DNA of 64,000 nucleotides from Parvularcula sp. LCG005 (GCF_032930845.1 NZ_CP136758.1:2123001-2187000); one strand, 5' to 3'; positions 27,133 through 37,096 are shown, counted from the first letter of the stretch. Numbers and translations are program-made. Notes: generated by a model from the sequence alone, not told the origin.

Positions 27133-27561
27133 CTAGCTTGCCGTCGACACGCCCGCCCCAGACGAGGAGGGGCACGCCGCAGTATCGGCGTAGATCGCCC
27201 GCAGGTCATCCGCAATTGTCATCGGGTCGAACGGCTTGGGAATGACCCCCGCGGCGCCCATTGCCATATAGGCTGCCGTCTCGTGGGTCTGGACCTTGGC
27301 CGTCATGAACACAATCGGTACATCGGCGATCGAAGGCATCTTGCGTAGGCGTCGGAACGTCTCCGGACCATCCATGCCTGGCATCATGACGTCCAGCAGG
27401 ATCATCTGCGGCTCAAAGGTTTCAGCCACCTCTAGCGCGGCAGCCCCGGATGGACAGTGCACCACCTCAAAACCACCAAGATCACGCAGCGCCATCAGCG
27501 TCACTTCCCAGATCATTTCGTCATCTTCGACGTAAAGAATGGAATTTAGGCCGCTTGCCAT
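27133..27561 (-). CDS. Single-domain response regulator
   Basis: A 142-residue receiver without an output domain. The acidic pocket is D13/D14 (YVEDDE), the phosphorylation site is D57 (ILLDVMMPGMDG), T87 is in MTAK, and K109 is in IPKPFDP. The last 20 residues are a flexible Ser/Ala tail. Its start overlaps the histidine kinase gene by 16 bases, so the kinase probably phosphorylates it. With no DNA-binding part, it would act by protein contact or as a phosphorelay sink. Confidence 0.93.
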   Translation of the reverse strand: MASGLNSILYVEDDEMIWEVTLMALRDLGGFEVVHCPSGAAALEVAETFEPQMILLDVMMPGMDGPETFRRLRKMPSIADVPIVFMTAKVQTHETAAYMAMGAAGVIPKPFDPMTIADDLRAIYADTAACPSSSGAGVSTAS

Positions 27562-29864
27562 GATGTCGTCTCCGCTGTGCTGTCAGGGCTGCAGGTCGGC
27601 AGGTCGATAATGAACGTCGTACCCTGCCCCTCCTCGCTCTGGAAATGAATGGCGCCATTGAGCGCTTCAACGATCGTCTTCGTGATACTCAACCCCAAAC
27701 CGGATCCGCCGGTCGCACGCGTGGCTGAGCTGTCAGCCTGCGCAAACCGCTGGAATATCCGCTCTCGGAACGCAACAGGGATGCCCGGCCCCCGGTCAGT
27801 GACCTTGATCCGAACTTTGTCATCTTCCAGCGCGTCGACCTCAATTGCAACCGTTTCACCGCGTGGCGAAAATTTTGCAGCGTTGGAAAGGAGATTGACG
27901 ATAGCCTGATTCAGCCGGCTGGGATCGACGGAACAGTAGACGTTTGAAATTGAGGACGTCACCTTGAAGGTGACTTCGTTGTCTTCGCCAAGGCTCATAT
28001 GGCGATCTACAATGTCCTTCACCAAAAGCGAGATGTCACCGGGTTCGGGATGGAACATCAGCTGACCAGCTGAAATTTTTTCAAGGTCCAGAATGTCATT
28101 GACGATCTTGCCGAGCCTGTTGACGCTGAAAATCGAAATATCGAGCAGACGCTGCTCCTTGTCACCAATCTGCCCACTGAGTTTTTGCCCCAAGACCCCC
28201 AGAGATGCCCTGATGGAGGTCAGTGGTGTGCGCAGTTCATGACTGACTGTCGAGACGAACTCATCCTTGACGGTATTCATCTCGGTCCGTTCCGTCACAT
28301 CCCTGACAATCATGGTGTAAAGAATAGCCTCCCCCACATAAAGTTGGCTCACCGAAAACTCCGCAGGGAAAACGGTGCCGTCGGAGCGCCGCCCTTCGAA
28401 CTCCCGGGCTACCCCAAAGCTGCGCGTGATATCGGTTGCCGCCAGCAATTCCCGGCCGGTGAGAGTCTCATCCAACTCGTTTCGGTCGAGCAGCAGCGCC
28501 ACATGCTCGCCCAGAGCCTGCTTGATCGTATAGCCAAAAATTCGTTCCGCCGCCGGATTATAGGCCGTGATGTACCCATCGCGATCAATGGTAAGGACAC
28601 CATCGACAACATTGTCAAAGATCGCGCGGACCTTGCCCTCGCTGTGGATGAGATCTGCCGCCATGGTTTCAAATGCCGACGCGAGCTCACCGATTTCATC
28701 GGAACGGTCCGTTGGTAAGTCCAGTGGCCCGCCGTCCCGGCTGACGGCGCGGACACGCCGCGTGATCTGCTTGAGCGGCTCGGTCATCCGAGTGGCCACA
28801 AGCGCTGTCGCCACAATGGCGAGCGCCGCCAGCAGAATAGCAAACAGGATTGCTTTGCTCTGCGTCGTGCGGGCTGCCGCAAACAGGGCGTCCTGTGGCA
28901 CACGGACAGACACAACCAGGCGGGTTTCATTCACGTCCTCGGCGATCGGCACAACGACAGAAGCAACGATATTATCGGCATGCTCCTTTCGCCATTCCGC
29001 GACATCACGACGGCCAGGAGACACGCTCGCCGCCTCGCGGTCGCCGGGGTTCAGCGTTGCATCAGCGAACTCGAAGCGGGAGATGCGACCGTCGTCGAAC
29101 ATTTCGATGTGATTGCCGTCTTCGTTCGTGACCAGAATATTGCGGCGGATTTCCAGCTGTCGCAACCGTGTCGTAAGCATCACGGCGTAATTCACATTGA
29201 CCACAATAATGCCGTCGGCTCTACCGGCACTGTCAAATACCGGCACAGCAACGCGCAGTGTCGGCAACAGATTGTCGTCGAGATCGCCGAACTCGCGGTT
29301 ATAGGTGACCTTCGAGAAATAGGTTTTGCCCTGCGGGAGGGTCATTGCTTCTTGGAAATAGGGTTCGTTCCCCTTTTCCTGTAATTGTTGTCCCCGGACG
29401 AATTCAATCTCACCATCAGGCAAACGATTGACGCGAACAAGTTCCCGTCCATTGTTCGCCGCCCCGATATACCGCACTTGAGTATAGGCAGGTCGCGCCT
29501 CCATCATGGAGGAAAAGATGGTCTCGAGCCGACGGGTCCACATTTCCGTCGAAGAGCCGTCAAGCGGGTCCACATCCCCATACGCGGTGCTGCGGCGAAT
29601 GCCGTCCACTGGCGGCATTCTGGCGATGACTTCGACATCCTTATCGATCTGCTCGTAGGCGGACCTGAAGGCGACGGCGACGAGGGCTGATTCGTGGGCC
29701 ACGCTTTCCCGTGCCATCTCGTAGGAAGCGTTCGACATATTGGTGATGAAGACGATGCTAAGAACAGCGGAGGTGACAAGAGATATGACGCTGGACAGGA
29801 TAATGATCTTCAGACGCAAGGATGCGTGGAGATGTGACCCGATTTTTGACAGCACACGATGCAT
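27546..29864 (-). CDS. Membrane sensor histidine kinase (Cache-like, HAMP, PAS)
   Basis: About 772 residues from the ATG at 29864; a TTG two codons upstream is possible. In order: TM1 near residues 18-40; a large periplasmic sensor to about 325 that looks double-Cache-like (TQVRYIGAANNGRELVRVNR, TLRVAVPVFDSAGRADGIIV); TM2 (AILFAILLAALAIVATALVA); HAMP; PAS (IFDNVVDGVLTIDRDGYITA); HisKA with histidine in VSHELRTPLTS; HATPase with N box NLLSNAAKFS, DRGPGIP and GGSGLGLS. No receiver is attached; its partner is the overlapping response regulator. It is separated from the YfiR-like gene by 206 bases, so it may have its own promoter. Confidence 0.92.
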   Translation of the reverse strand: MHRVLSKIGSHLHASLRLKIIILSSVISLVTSAVLSIVFITNMSNASYEMARESVAHESALVAVAFRSAYEQIDKDVEVIARMPPVDGIRRSTAYGDVDPLDGSSTEMWTRRLETIFSSMMEARPAYTQVRYIGAANNGRELVRVNRLPDGEIEFVRGQQLQEKGNEPYFQEAMTLPQGKTYFSKVTYNREFGDLDDNLLPTLRVAVPVFDSAGRADGIIVVNVNYAVMLTTRLRQLEIRRNILVTNEDGNHIEMFDDGRISRFEFADATLNPGDREAASVSPGRRDVAEWRKEHADNIVASVVVPIAEDVNETRLVVSVRVPQDALFAAARTTQSKAILFAILLAALAIVATALVATRMTEPLKQITRRVRAVSRDGGPLDLPTDRSDEIGELASAFETMAADLIHSEGKVRAIFDNVVDGVLTIDRDGYITAYNPAAERIFGYTIKQALGEHVALLLDRNELDETLTGRELLAATDITRSFGVAREFEGRRSDGTVFPAEFSVSQLYVGEAILYTMIVRDVTERTEMNTVKDEFVSTVSHELRTPLTSIRASLGVLGQKLSGQIGDKEQRLLDISIFSVNRLGKIVNDILDLEKISAGQLMFHPEPGDISLLVKDIVDRHMSLGEDNEVTFKVTSSISNVYCSVDPSRLNQAIVNLLSNAAKFSPRGETVAIEVDALEDDKVRIKVTDRGPGIPVAFRERIFQRFAQADSSATRATGGSGLGLSITKTIVEALNGAIHFQSEEGQGTTFIIDLPTCSPDSTAETTSWQAA

Positions 29865-30070
29865 CCACAACCCCTATTCCGTCTTTAGCGCCTGTTGGCC
29901 GGCACCTTCACGAACGGTCAGTCTATAAGAAAATAGTTGAGGACACAATTTCTGATTGCGGCGTGTTTCATTTTCAATTTACAGGTTGTGTTTACCCTAT
30001 GGCAATCATGCGTATCGCGGCAAAGATCCATCTGAATTTATAGGACAATTCGTACGCGACAATGAGCGAT
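29865..30070. other. Intergenic gap upstream of the sensor kinase
   Basis: These 206 bases between the kinase start and the YfiR-like gene's stop are AT-richer than the surroundings. A weak minus-strand promoter-like pair (ATTGTG then TATAGA with about 16 bases between) can be drawn near 29930-29960, but it is not strong. No gene, repeat or terminator hairpin was seen. Confidence 0.35.
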
Positions 30071-30601
30071 TTACCGGCCAATGACTTCGTCAGCCAACGG
30101 CATCACCTTTGAACTGATGTGAAGGTCGGCGCCGCGGGCCCGCTCTGCGTTCACCGCAAATTTCACCTTGCCGTCGCGATAGTAGATTTCGATGATACCG
30201 TCCCTCTTCACAAAACCATCGGGCATGCCGACGGTCAATGTGGATGTGCTGACATGAGCGAGGCGCGCGGCGCCGCTCGTGGTGATCGCGATGGCGACCT
30301 CACAGTCGGGCAATCCGTCATCTAGGAGATCTGAGCGGTAGCGGATCGTCAGTGAACCAGCCTGTCGACCGTCCAACGGCAAAAGAGCATGATGAATATC
30401 GGCCTCTTCGAGCAGACAGATGTCGAGATATCCATCGGTCACGGCCGCAGATGGCCATTCCACGAAACGCACGAGATTATAGATCAGTGCTGCACTGACT
30501 TTATTTTCGGCCTCACCCATGGCCGCGAGCGACGAGCCCGTCATGGCCGCAATCAGCCAGGGGAAGGTCGCAACTTTGTGGAAACGATGAATACGCATCA
30601 C
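30071..30601 (-). CDS. YfiR-like periplasmic protein (DUF4154)
   Basis: A 176-residue secreted protein: signal peptide to about residue 28 (ATFPWLIAAMTGSSLAA), then the DUF4154/YfiR core. Family landmarks are SAALIYNLVRFVEWP, the paired cysteines C62 (LDICLLEEAD) and C100 (LPDCEVA), spaced like the disulfide of P. aeruginosa YfiR, and the closing IIEIYYRDGKVKFAVNAERA. The second disulfide of the Pseudomonas protein is missing. YfiR binds and silences the periplasmic part of the diguanylate cyclase YfiN/TpbB. The gene starts 8 bases after the TonB receptor, so the two are co-translated. Confidence 0.9.
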   Translation of the reverse strand: MMRIHRFHKVATFPWLIAAMTGSSLAAMGEAENKVSAALIYNLVRFVEWPSAAVTDGYLDICLLEEADIHHALLPLDGRQAGSLTIRYRSDLLDDGLPDCEVAIAITTSGAARLAHVSTSTLTVGMPDGFVKRDGIIEIYYRDGKVKFAVNAERARGADLHISSKVMPLADEVIGR

Positions 30602-30609
30602 ACCGCCCC

Positions 30610-32655
30610 TTAAAACCGCACGGCGGCTTTAAGGAAAACGCGCCTTTCGGCAATGCTGGGGGGGCCTGTCTCATAAACAGATTCCGTTTCCAGACGTTCA
30701 TCATCGTTGAGCTGCTGCCCAAGCAGTGAAATTTCAAGGCCATCAGTCGGTTGCCAGCCCAGGCGTGCCGACACATCCCAGAAACCGTCCACGGGAAGAT
30801 CTTTGCCGTCCGTACTCGACCGATAGGCGATACGGGTATCAAACGTAACATTTTCGGTGACCGTCGCGAAGGATTCGAGGGCAAATTTATGTTTCGCCGT
30901 TTGACCATCTCCGGGCACCGCATTCACATCCGCCAAACGGATGGGCGCATCGACGTCGAGATCAAGATAGGAGTACTGTGTCCGGAGACGCCAGCGATCA
31001 GACATCAGCAAATTGATCGCGATTTCCGCCCCCCTTCCCTCAGCTTCTGCAGCATTGGCATTCAGCGTCGGGACAATATAAATGGGACTTCCGTCGTAGA
31101 TTTCGATGAACGGCTCGGCCTGGACCGTCATGGCGAGGTTATCGTATTTGTTATAGAAGGCGGTAAGGTCGAGGGAGAGTTTGTCGGACATCATTTGCCG
31201 ATAGCCGACCTCAAACGTCGTCAGGTCCTCAGTAGAAATATCATCTCCGGTGCCAACAAAAACGACAATCGGCAGAGGGGACATATATTCAGGATCGAAC
31301 GGCTCAATGCGATATAGATAGATGCCAAGATCCGTATCCACCCGCGATGGTGTGCGGACGGATCGGGAGACCCCGCCCCAGAGATTGGCCGAGGGAGAAA
31401 CCCGCCACAAACCGCGAAGCGACGGCTGGATTTCAAATCCCGAAACGTCGTTTTCCTCGAATGTGGATCCCACAGACAGGAGGAACCGACCATCTGCGAG
31501 ATTCCAGCTTGACTGCAGGATGGCACCGTAATTTGTGGTCTTGCGGCTCGCCGGATCGAACGCCACACCTCGGCTATTTTCGACCATACTGTCGTCTGTT
31601 TTCAGATAGAAGCCACCTGTTATTTCATGCCCCCCATCGAGGACGGCAAAAAGATCGGCGCTCAAATCCGTGGTCGTGTTGGTGAACTGGCCACCGCTTT
31701 CATAGCGTTCAGAGCGCCCATGGGTCGCCGCCATGCGCAATATCAGATGCTCCGTCAGCGTCCGGTTCCAGGTGCCAAAGACATTCCATTCCGTGGCATC
31801 GCTATCTGCGACATAGGCCTGTGACGGATCATAGGGGTTGGGCGGTGAAAGGACGGTCTGATAGAACTGATTCGTCGTGATCGCCGCTGAGAGCATCACT
31901 TCATCCTTGGCCGTTGGTCTTGTATCCAGGCGAAAGCCCGCATGATCACGGATGAAATCTTCATCGGCACCGACGGACCGTAGCTCACTACGCGTTGTGA
32001 CGGCCAGGGGTGTGTTCAGCTCCCTGCTTGCAAACAATCGCAAGGAGGTATCGTCACCCAGCGCGAAGCCTGTCCGGCCCGCAACGCGGTAGTCACCCTC
32101 AGCCGACAGATCAGCGACGGCGAGATTGCCAATCCCCTCCTCGCCCGTTTTGGTAATGATGTTGATGACACCGTTGGTCGCATTCGGACCCCAGATTGCA
32201 GCGCCAGGTCCGCGAATGATCTCTACCCTGTCAATGTCCTCAATGATCGTCGTGGCTGCATCCCAGAATACCCCAGCGTAAAGCGGCGAGTAGACGGAGC
32301 GCCCATCAATCAGGACCAGCATCTTGTTGGCAAATCGGCCGTGAAAGCCGCGGATGGAAACGGCCTGTGTGCCGTTGTTCAGACGCGTGACATCCACACC
32401 CGGCGCCAGTTTGACAATATCAGGAATGGTGCGGGCGCCTGACCGCCGAATATCATCCGCCGTGATGACATAGGCGGATGCCGGCGTATCCTGTACCGAC
32501 TGGGCCGTCTTCGAGACAGAGCTGACCTCCACATTCAGGAGCTCTTCAAGCGACATCTCCATCAGGTCGTCATTCGTACCACGGGCCAGCGCGGTTGACG
32601 CCATGACAGCGAGGGAACAGACAGACAGGGAATTACGCAGCAGTTTCATATTCAC
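30610..32655 (-). CDS. TonB-dependent outer-membrane receptor
   Basis: A 681-residue receptor. The signal peptide (about residues 1-25) is followed by a short stretch with SLEELLNVEVSSVSKT, the usual TonB-box-like region, then the plug (DTPASAYVITADDIRRSGAR, MLVLIDGRSVYSPLYAGVFW, EIIRGPGAAIWGPNATNGVI). A 22-strand barrel ends in the terminal phenylalanine (AAVRF). The plug type resembles BtuB/CirA-like receptors. There is no N-terminal signalling (STN) domain. The ligand is unknown. It lies between the CHASE8 hybrid kinase (61 bases) and the YfiR-like gene (8 bases). Confidence 0.94.
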   Translation of the reverse strand: MNMKLLRNSLSVCSLAVMASTALARGTNDDLMEMSLEELLNVEVSSVSKTAQSVQDTPASAYVITADDIRRSGARTIPDIVKLAPGVDVTRLNNGTQAVSIRGFHGRFANKMLVLIDGRSVYSPLYAGVFWDAATTIIEDIDRVEIIRGPGAAIWGPNATNGVINIITKTGEEGIGNLAVADLSAEGDYRVAGRTGFALGDDTSLRLFASRELNTPLAVTTRSELRSVGADEDFIRDHAGFRLDTRPTAKDEVMLSAAITTNQFYQTVLSPPNPYDPSQAYVADSDATEWNVFGTWNRTLTEHLILRMAATHGRSERYESGGQFTNTTTDLSADLFAVLDGGHEITGGFYLKTDDSMVENSRGVAFDPASRKTTNYGAILQSSWNLADGRFLLSVGSTFEENDVSGFEIQPSLRGLWRVSPSANLWGGVSRSVRTPSRVDTDLGIYLYRIEPFDPEYMSPLPIVVFVGTGDDISTEDLTTFEVGYRQMMSDKLSLDLTAFYNKYDNLAMTVQAEPFIEIYDGSPIYIVPTLNANAAEAEGRGAEIAINLLMSDRWRLRTQYSYLDLDVDAPIRLADVNAVPGDGQTAKHKFALESFATVTENVTFDTRIAYRSSTDGKDLPVDGFWDVSARLGWQPTDGLEISLLGQQLNDDERLETESVYETGPPSIAERRVFLKAAVRF

Positions 32656-32716
32656 ATCCTTGAATACGAAAGTCTGTAAACCATCATGCTTAATATTCAG
32701 TTGGACCGCACGCGGA

Positions 32717-35041
32717 TCATGCCGCGTCAGCGATACTCCATTTCGACAGCATCGTGATGATGGAATCCCTGCGAACAGGCTTGCTCAGATAGTCATCCAT
32801 GCCGGCCTGCCGGCATTTCTGGCGATCTTCCTCCATCACATGCGCGGTAACGCCAATGACGGGCGTGCGCGGCAGGTCGAGTTCCTGTTCAAGTGCCCGA
32901 ATGGCCTGGGTCGCCTGCAAACCGTCCATTTCCGGCATGGACACGTCCATCAGGACAAGGTCAGGCTTGAATGACTGGAATTTCTCAACCGCAATCCGTC
33001 CGTTCCCGGCCAACTCAATGATCACCGCCTCTTTGGCCAGCATGCTGGTAATGACGAGCTGGTTCACCACATTGTCTTCAGCAATGAGGACGCGCAGGAC
33101 ATCTTTGTACAGCACTTTCTCAGTCGTTGCTGCAGACTTGGTCACGCTGACGGATGCAGGCTCGCTGAGCTGCCCTGACAGGGCGATGGCAAGCCGCTTT
33201 GCCAGAGCGCTTCCCCGCACCGGTTTCACAAGCCAGTCAACAAACTCCAGACGACCGCGCGTGTCAGTGCTCTGATGAGAAGATACTGATGACAGCATGA
33301 CGATGGGCAGGGTCGCATATCCATCGCGCTTGCGCACTTCGACAGCGAACTTTTCGCCATCCATGTCAGGCATCTGAAAATCAGTGATGATGATGTCCGG
33401 TGGCGTCACCTTGGCGTCCATCCACTCGAGGGCGGCCTTGCCGGAATCAAACGGTATGGGGTGCCCGCCCCAGCTGCCGACCTGTTCGGTCAGAATCCGC
33501 CGGTTCACGGCATTGTCGTCGACAATCAGAATTGTCTTGCCAACCAGACACTCAATATTGGCTTCGACCGGCGATTCGAGTGCTGCCGCCTTTGGCAGGC
33601 GACATTCGATGATGAACGTGCTGCCGCTCCCCAATTTGCTTTCCGCACGGATAGTGCCGCCCATCAGCTCGATGATCGATCGACTGATCGTCAGCCCGAG
33701 CCCCGTCCCCTCATAGGAGCGGGAGCTTGTGGTATCGGCCTGCTCGAATTTTTCGAAGATGAGCCCCAGCTTGTCTTCAGGGATCCCGACGCCTGTATCA
33801 ATCACCTGAATGGCAAGATCGACACTGTCAGCGGTCTCGGTACCGCTCACGTCGACCAGCACGTGACCACGATCGGTAAATTTGATGGCATTACTGACGA
33901 GATTGACAAGCACCTGACGGAAGCGGCCACCGTCGCCCTCGACATTCGGTGACAGGCCCGGCGCCCAACGGACCATCAGCTCAAGGTTCTTCTCGTCAGA
34001 TCGCGAGGCCATCAACGCCATCACGTCCTCTACCGACCGCCGCAGATCAAACGGTGCCGGCGACAGCGTGAACTTGCCCGCCTCCAGCTTCGAGAAGTCG
34101 AGAATGTCATTGATGATGGAAACCAGCGACGTTCCCGACGACATGATGATGTCGGCCAGCTCGCGCTGACGTTCATCCAGACTGGTGTCGAGCATCAGCT
34201 CCGTCATCCCCAGAATGCCGTTCATGGGGGTCCGGATTTCGTGGCTCATATTGGCAAGGAAAGCCGATTTTGCCCGGTTGGCTTCTTCGGCCTTATGCAG
34301 CGCAAGGCTGAGTTCTTCGGTCCGTTCGTTGACCTGCTTCTCAAGATTACGGTCCCGGGCCTCGACCTCTCGCACCATGTCGTTGAAACCGCGGACGAGA
34401 CCGCTGACTTCGTTTGCCCCGCTGGCCGTCGCACGCAGTCGATAGTTCTTGTCGACCCGCACCTGGTTCATGACGTCCAGAAGAGCGTTGATGGGCAGAA
34501 CAAATGCGCGCGCGGCCATGCTCGACAACAGCGTCGCGAGAAGAATGCCGACCGCGAAAACGCTAATAATGATGTACAGATACTGGGACAGCGTTTCCCG
34601 CAACCGTTCATCGGACGTCGCAATCACCACCTGTCCAAGGACTTCACCGTCGAGGCTGATCGGCTGCTGCACAATGATATCGGTGTTGATTTGCCGGCTC
34701 TCCACCACGCCGTCCCGGTCATAGCGGGCGATGACATCGCCCTCGGCGTCCGTCACCACAGCGGATTTGATGTCGGGGATTTGCCCCAGGGCCTGCAGGT
34801 TTTCGAGAACAGCCGACGCATCGCTGAACAGCACCGCTGCAGAGACGTTGGACGCTGTCACAATGGCCAGTTCGTTGCGCTCGCGCTGCAGGTCCTCGCG
34901 GAAGGACGATGTTTCATGCAGCAGCAGGCTGACGCTCGCCATCAACAGAACTGTCGTCGCCACGAAAATCGAAAGGAGCGACGCCTGCTTGGCAATGGAC
35001 AAATTGCGCAGCGGACGACCAAGCCAACGAGCGATGTACAC
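32717..35041 (-). CDS. Hybrid histidine kinase with CHASE8-like sensor and two receivers
   Basis: 774 residues from a GTG at 35041 with AAGGGG upstream. The N-terminus has TM1 near residues 20-42, then a periplasmic CHASE8-like domain ([53 protein letters not shown]), TM2 at about 150-175, and HAMP. A coiled segment leads to HisKA with histidine near residue 265 ([13 protein letters not shown]) and HATPase ([22 protein letters not shown]). Receiver 1 begins near 502 ([18 protein letters not shown]) and receiver 2 near 649 ([18 protein letters not shown]). The sensor resembles that of YfiN/TpbB. No phosphotransfer domain is attached, so a separate Hpt is needed if receiver 2 passes phosphate on. 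Confidence 0.93.
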   Translation of the reverse strand: MYIARWLGRPLRNLSIAKQASLLSIFVATTVLLMASVSLLLHETSSFREDLQRERNELAIVTASNVSAAVLFSDASAVLENLQALGQIPDIKSAVVTDAEGDVIARYDRDGVVESRQINTDIIVQQPISLDGEVLGQVVIATSDERLRETLSQYLYIIISVFAVGILLATLLSSMAARAFVLPINALLDVMNQVRVDKNYRLRATASGANEVSGLVRGFNDMVREVEARDRNLEKQVNERTEELSLALHKAEEANRAKSAFLANMSHEIRTPMNGILGMTELMLDTSLDERQRELADIIMSSGTSLVSIINDILDFSKLEAGKFTLSPAPFDLRRSVEDVMALMASRSDEKNLELMVRWAPGLSPNVEGDGGRFRQVLVNLVSNAIKFTDRGHVLVDVSGTETADSVDLAIQVIDTGVGIPEDKLGLIFEKFEQADTTSSRSYEGTGLGLTISRSIIELMGGTIRAESKLGSGSTFIIECRLPKAAALESPVEANIECLVGKTILIVDDNAVNRRILTEQVGSWGGHPIPFDSGKAALEWMDAKVTPPDIIITDFQMPDMDGEKFAVEVRKRDGYATLPIVMLSSVSSHQSTDTRGRLEFVDWLVKPVRGSALAKRLAIALSGQLSEPASVSVTKSAATTEKVLYKDVLRVLIAEDNVVNQLVITSMLAKEAVIIELAGNGRIAVEKFQSFKPDLVLMDVSMPEMDGLQATQAIRALEQELDLPRTPVIGVTAHVMEEDRQKCRQAGMDDYLSKPVRRDSIITMLSKWSIADAA

Positions 35042-35135
35042 GATAGAAACCCCTTTGCAGGGATACTTTTACGACCAAAGGCTTAAAACTAGCTCTACGT
35101 ATCAGGGGCGGCGCCACGAAGAGCGACTGCCTGAT

Positions 35136-35169
35136 AAAAAAACCACCAGCTCGGCTCTGAGAGATCGAG
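35136..35169 (-). terminator. Probable terminator of tRNA-Val
   Basis: Reading on the minus strand just past the tRNA, CTCG-AT-CTC-TCA-GAG-C-CGAG folds as a bulged hairpin and is followed seven bases later by seven T. The stem is imperfect, so this is a moderate call. Confidence 0.4.
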
Positions 35170-35171
35170 AA

Positions 35172-35246
35172 TGGTGGGCGTACCAAGGTTCGAACTTGGG
35201 ACCCCTACGATGTCAACGTAGTGCTCTACCACTGAGCTATACGCCC
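35172..35246 (-). tRNA. tRNA-Val (anticodon GAC)
   Basis: A full cloverleaf can be drawn: acceptor GGGCGTA/TACGCCC, D arm GCTC/GAGC, anticodon stem CTACG/CGTAG with loop TTGACAT giving anticodon GAC, and T arm CCAAG-TTCGAAC-CTTGG. The discriminator A and CCA are encoded. It would read GUC and GUU valine codons. No integrase and no duplicated 3' end was seen nearby, so there is no sign that it served as an insertion site. Confidence 0.95.
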
Positions 35247-35278
35247 GTCGCCGAGCGCGTGCCCGAAACGAGAACCGG

Positions 35279-35307
35279 GGCATACAAAGCTGCAGCTTCG
35301 CGTTCAA
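35279..35307 (-). promoter_or_regulatory. Probable promoter of tRNA-Val
   Basis: On the minus strand TTGAAC (35302-35307) and TATGCC (35279-35284) are 17 bases apart and end 32 bases before the tRNA 5' end, with a GC-rich stretch between, as expected of a stable-RNA promoter. Confidence 0.5.
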
Positions 35308-35470
35308 GCAGAAAAAGACATATCTGCAGAAGAATTCCGCTGTCACGGACGATGATCATCGCCGCGACAAATCAAATCATGTTAACGCGCGGTTCTGGTA
35401 ACTATCCTATAGGAGGATAAGGCCGGCCCCGAGCACAGCGCCTACCGACCCGCAACAGAGCGAACCTTAA

Positions 35471-37096
35471 ATGCCCAACGCCATGGATATAAAAGCGTTC
35501 ATCCTGTTGATGATCGCCTTGTCCTTCGCCGCTTTCTTCCGCCCGAAAGTGAAGGATGACCCGATCTCCAACCGGGTGGTTCTGTTCTGGTTCGTGGCGG
35601 CGACCATTCTGATGCTTGCCGCCGTGGTCTGGGTCCGGTTCCTGCTGCTTGCCATTGCAGCGATCATCCTGGCGCCCAAGGAGATGGATTATCGCCCGGC
35701 CTTCTATCTGACCGCCATCGTCGCCATCGTTTCCCGGATGCAGTACCGCGTCCCGTTCCCGGGCATCAACTATCTGATCGTCATTGACCCGGCGATGATG
35801 GTCGCGCTCGCCGTCGGCATCCCTGCTCTGATCGGCTTTATGGTGCAGCGGCCAAAGGATGATCCCCGAGCCGGCACGCCGGGTACCGATTTCCTGGTGC
35901 TGTTTCTCGTTGGCCTGACCGCGTTTCTGTTGTCGCGCGGGGCAAATGCGACATTCACCAACACGCTTCGCAACATCATCCTGCAGTTCACGATCCTCTA
36001 CATTCCCTATGCCGTCATGTCCCGGGGCCTGGCGAACTGGAATGCCATTCGCGCCCTCGTCATTGCGACCATGACCAATGGTGTGATGATGGTTGCCGCT
36101 GGGCTGATGTGCTGGGCGATGAACTGGAACCTGTATTTTCAGGCGGCGACGTTTGTTGAGATGATGGCCGCGTTCTATCGGTCCGGTGCCGTCCGTGTCG
36201 CCGTAACGACCGAGCCGACGGTGATCGGAATCTGTCTGACGGCGTTCATGATGGCGCTGTGGTTCCTGCGCAAACAGCTGACAACATCGAAGATCTTCAT
36301 TTGGGGATGGCTGGGCGGAGGGCTCTTCATCCTCCTGGCGACCCAGGCCCGGGGGGCCTACCTCACCGCCATGGCGGCTGGCGCGGCGTTGCTTGTCTGC
36401 AAGATCAAGTCTGTGGGCGCGCGCATCGCGCTGGTCACTGGCCTTGGCGCTGTCATGATCACTCTCTACCTCGCGCTCAGCGCGTCGGGCTTTGAATCCG
36501 TCGACAAATACGGAACATTCGAATACCGCCAGGAGCTGCTTGAAGCCAGCGTCAAGGAAGTGAAGGGCTCACCCTTTTTCGGCAATCCTGACTACTACAA
36601 CAGCCCGAACTTCCAGCATCTCTGGCAGGGCGACGGCATTATCGATTTCGTGAACACCTATGTTCAGTATGCGCTGAAATTCGGGCTGATCGGCCTGATG
36701 CTGCATATCCTGCTGTTTTCGAACGCCGGGCTGCGATCCATCAAACACGCGGACCGGTTGCGATTTGGGTCCGGCCCGCTGACCGATGATGGTTCTGCGG
36801 GCATTGGATACGGCGTTGCGGCGCTGATGGCTGGCATGATGGCCATGATCATGACCATCAGTACCGTGTCCTATATCGAGCCGTTTCTGTCGATATTGGT
36901 CGGCACAGCAGCCGCCTATGCGCGCGTGACCAAGGCGAATCTGGCGTCCGCCACACCACTGTCAGCCGTGACGGCTTCACCGCAGCCAGAGCCTGCGCCC
37001 CAACCTCACGAAGAAGCCGCCAAGCCAAATGCGCTACCGGGCCGCAAACCCTTCGAGATCGATGTGACACCGGGTCCGCGGGGATGGTCGGGCTGA
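35471..37096 (+). CDS. O-antigen ligase/polymerase-like membrane protein
   Basis: 541 residues with about 10-12 membrane spans and a proline/alanine-rich cytoplasmic tail from about residue 490. It reads as the Wzy/WaaL/O-antigen-ligase group: a large extracytoplasmic loop near residues 330-400 (YRQELLEASVKEVKGSPFFG, then WQGDGIIDFVNTYVQYALKF) has the pattern of that superfamily, including the H/D-type N-T-Y-x-x-x-x-x-x-G ending. The substrate is unknown; polymerisation or ligation of an exopolysaccharide or glycan is likely. It lies 7 kb from the exopolysaccharide locus and is followed by a PilZ gene on the same strand. Confidence 0.75.
   Translation: MPNAMDIKAFILLMIALSFAAFFRPKVKDDPISNRVVLFWFVAATILMLAAVVWVRFLLLAIAAIILAPKEMDYRPAFYLTAIVAIVSRMQYRVPFPGINYLIVIDPAMMVALAVGIPALIGFMVQRPKDDPRAGTPGTDFLVLFLVGLTAFLLSRGANATFTNTLRNIILQFTILYIPYAVMSRGLANWNAIRALVIATMTNGVMMVAAGLMCWAMNWNLYFQAATFVEMMAAFYRSGAVRVAVTTEPTVIGICLTAFMMALWFLRKQLTTSKIFIWGWLGGGLFILLATQARGAYLTAMAAGAALLVCKIKSVGARIALVTGLGAVMITLYLALSASGFESVDKYGTFEYRQELLEASVKEVKGSPFFGNPDYYNSPNFQHLWQGDGIIDFVNTYVQYALKFGLIGLMLHILLFSNAGLRSIKHADRLRFGSGPLTDDGSAGIGYGVAALMAGMMAMIMTISTVSYIEPFLSILVGTAAAYARVTKANLASATPLSAVTASPQPEPAPQPHEEAAKPNALPGRKPFEIDVTPGPRGWSG

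Noticed and set aside
35172-35246. tRNA-Val as the attachment site of a genomic island containing the signalling block
   Set aside because: No integrase, no repeat of the tRNA 3' end elsewhere in the window, and no base-composition break that I could see.
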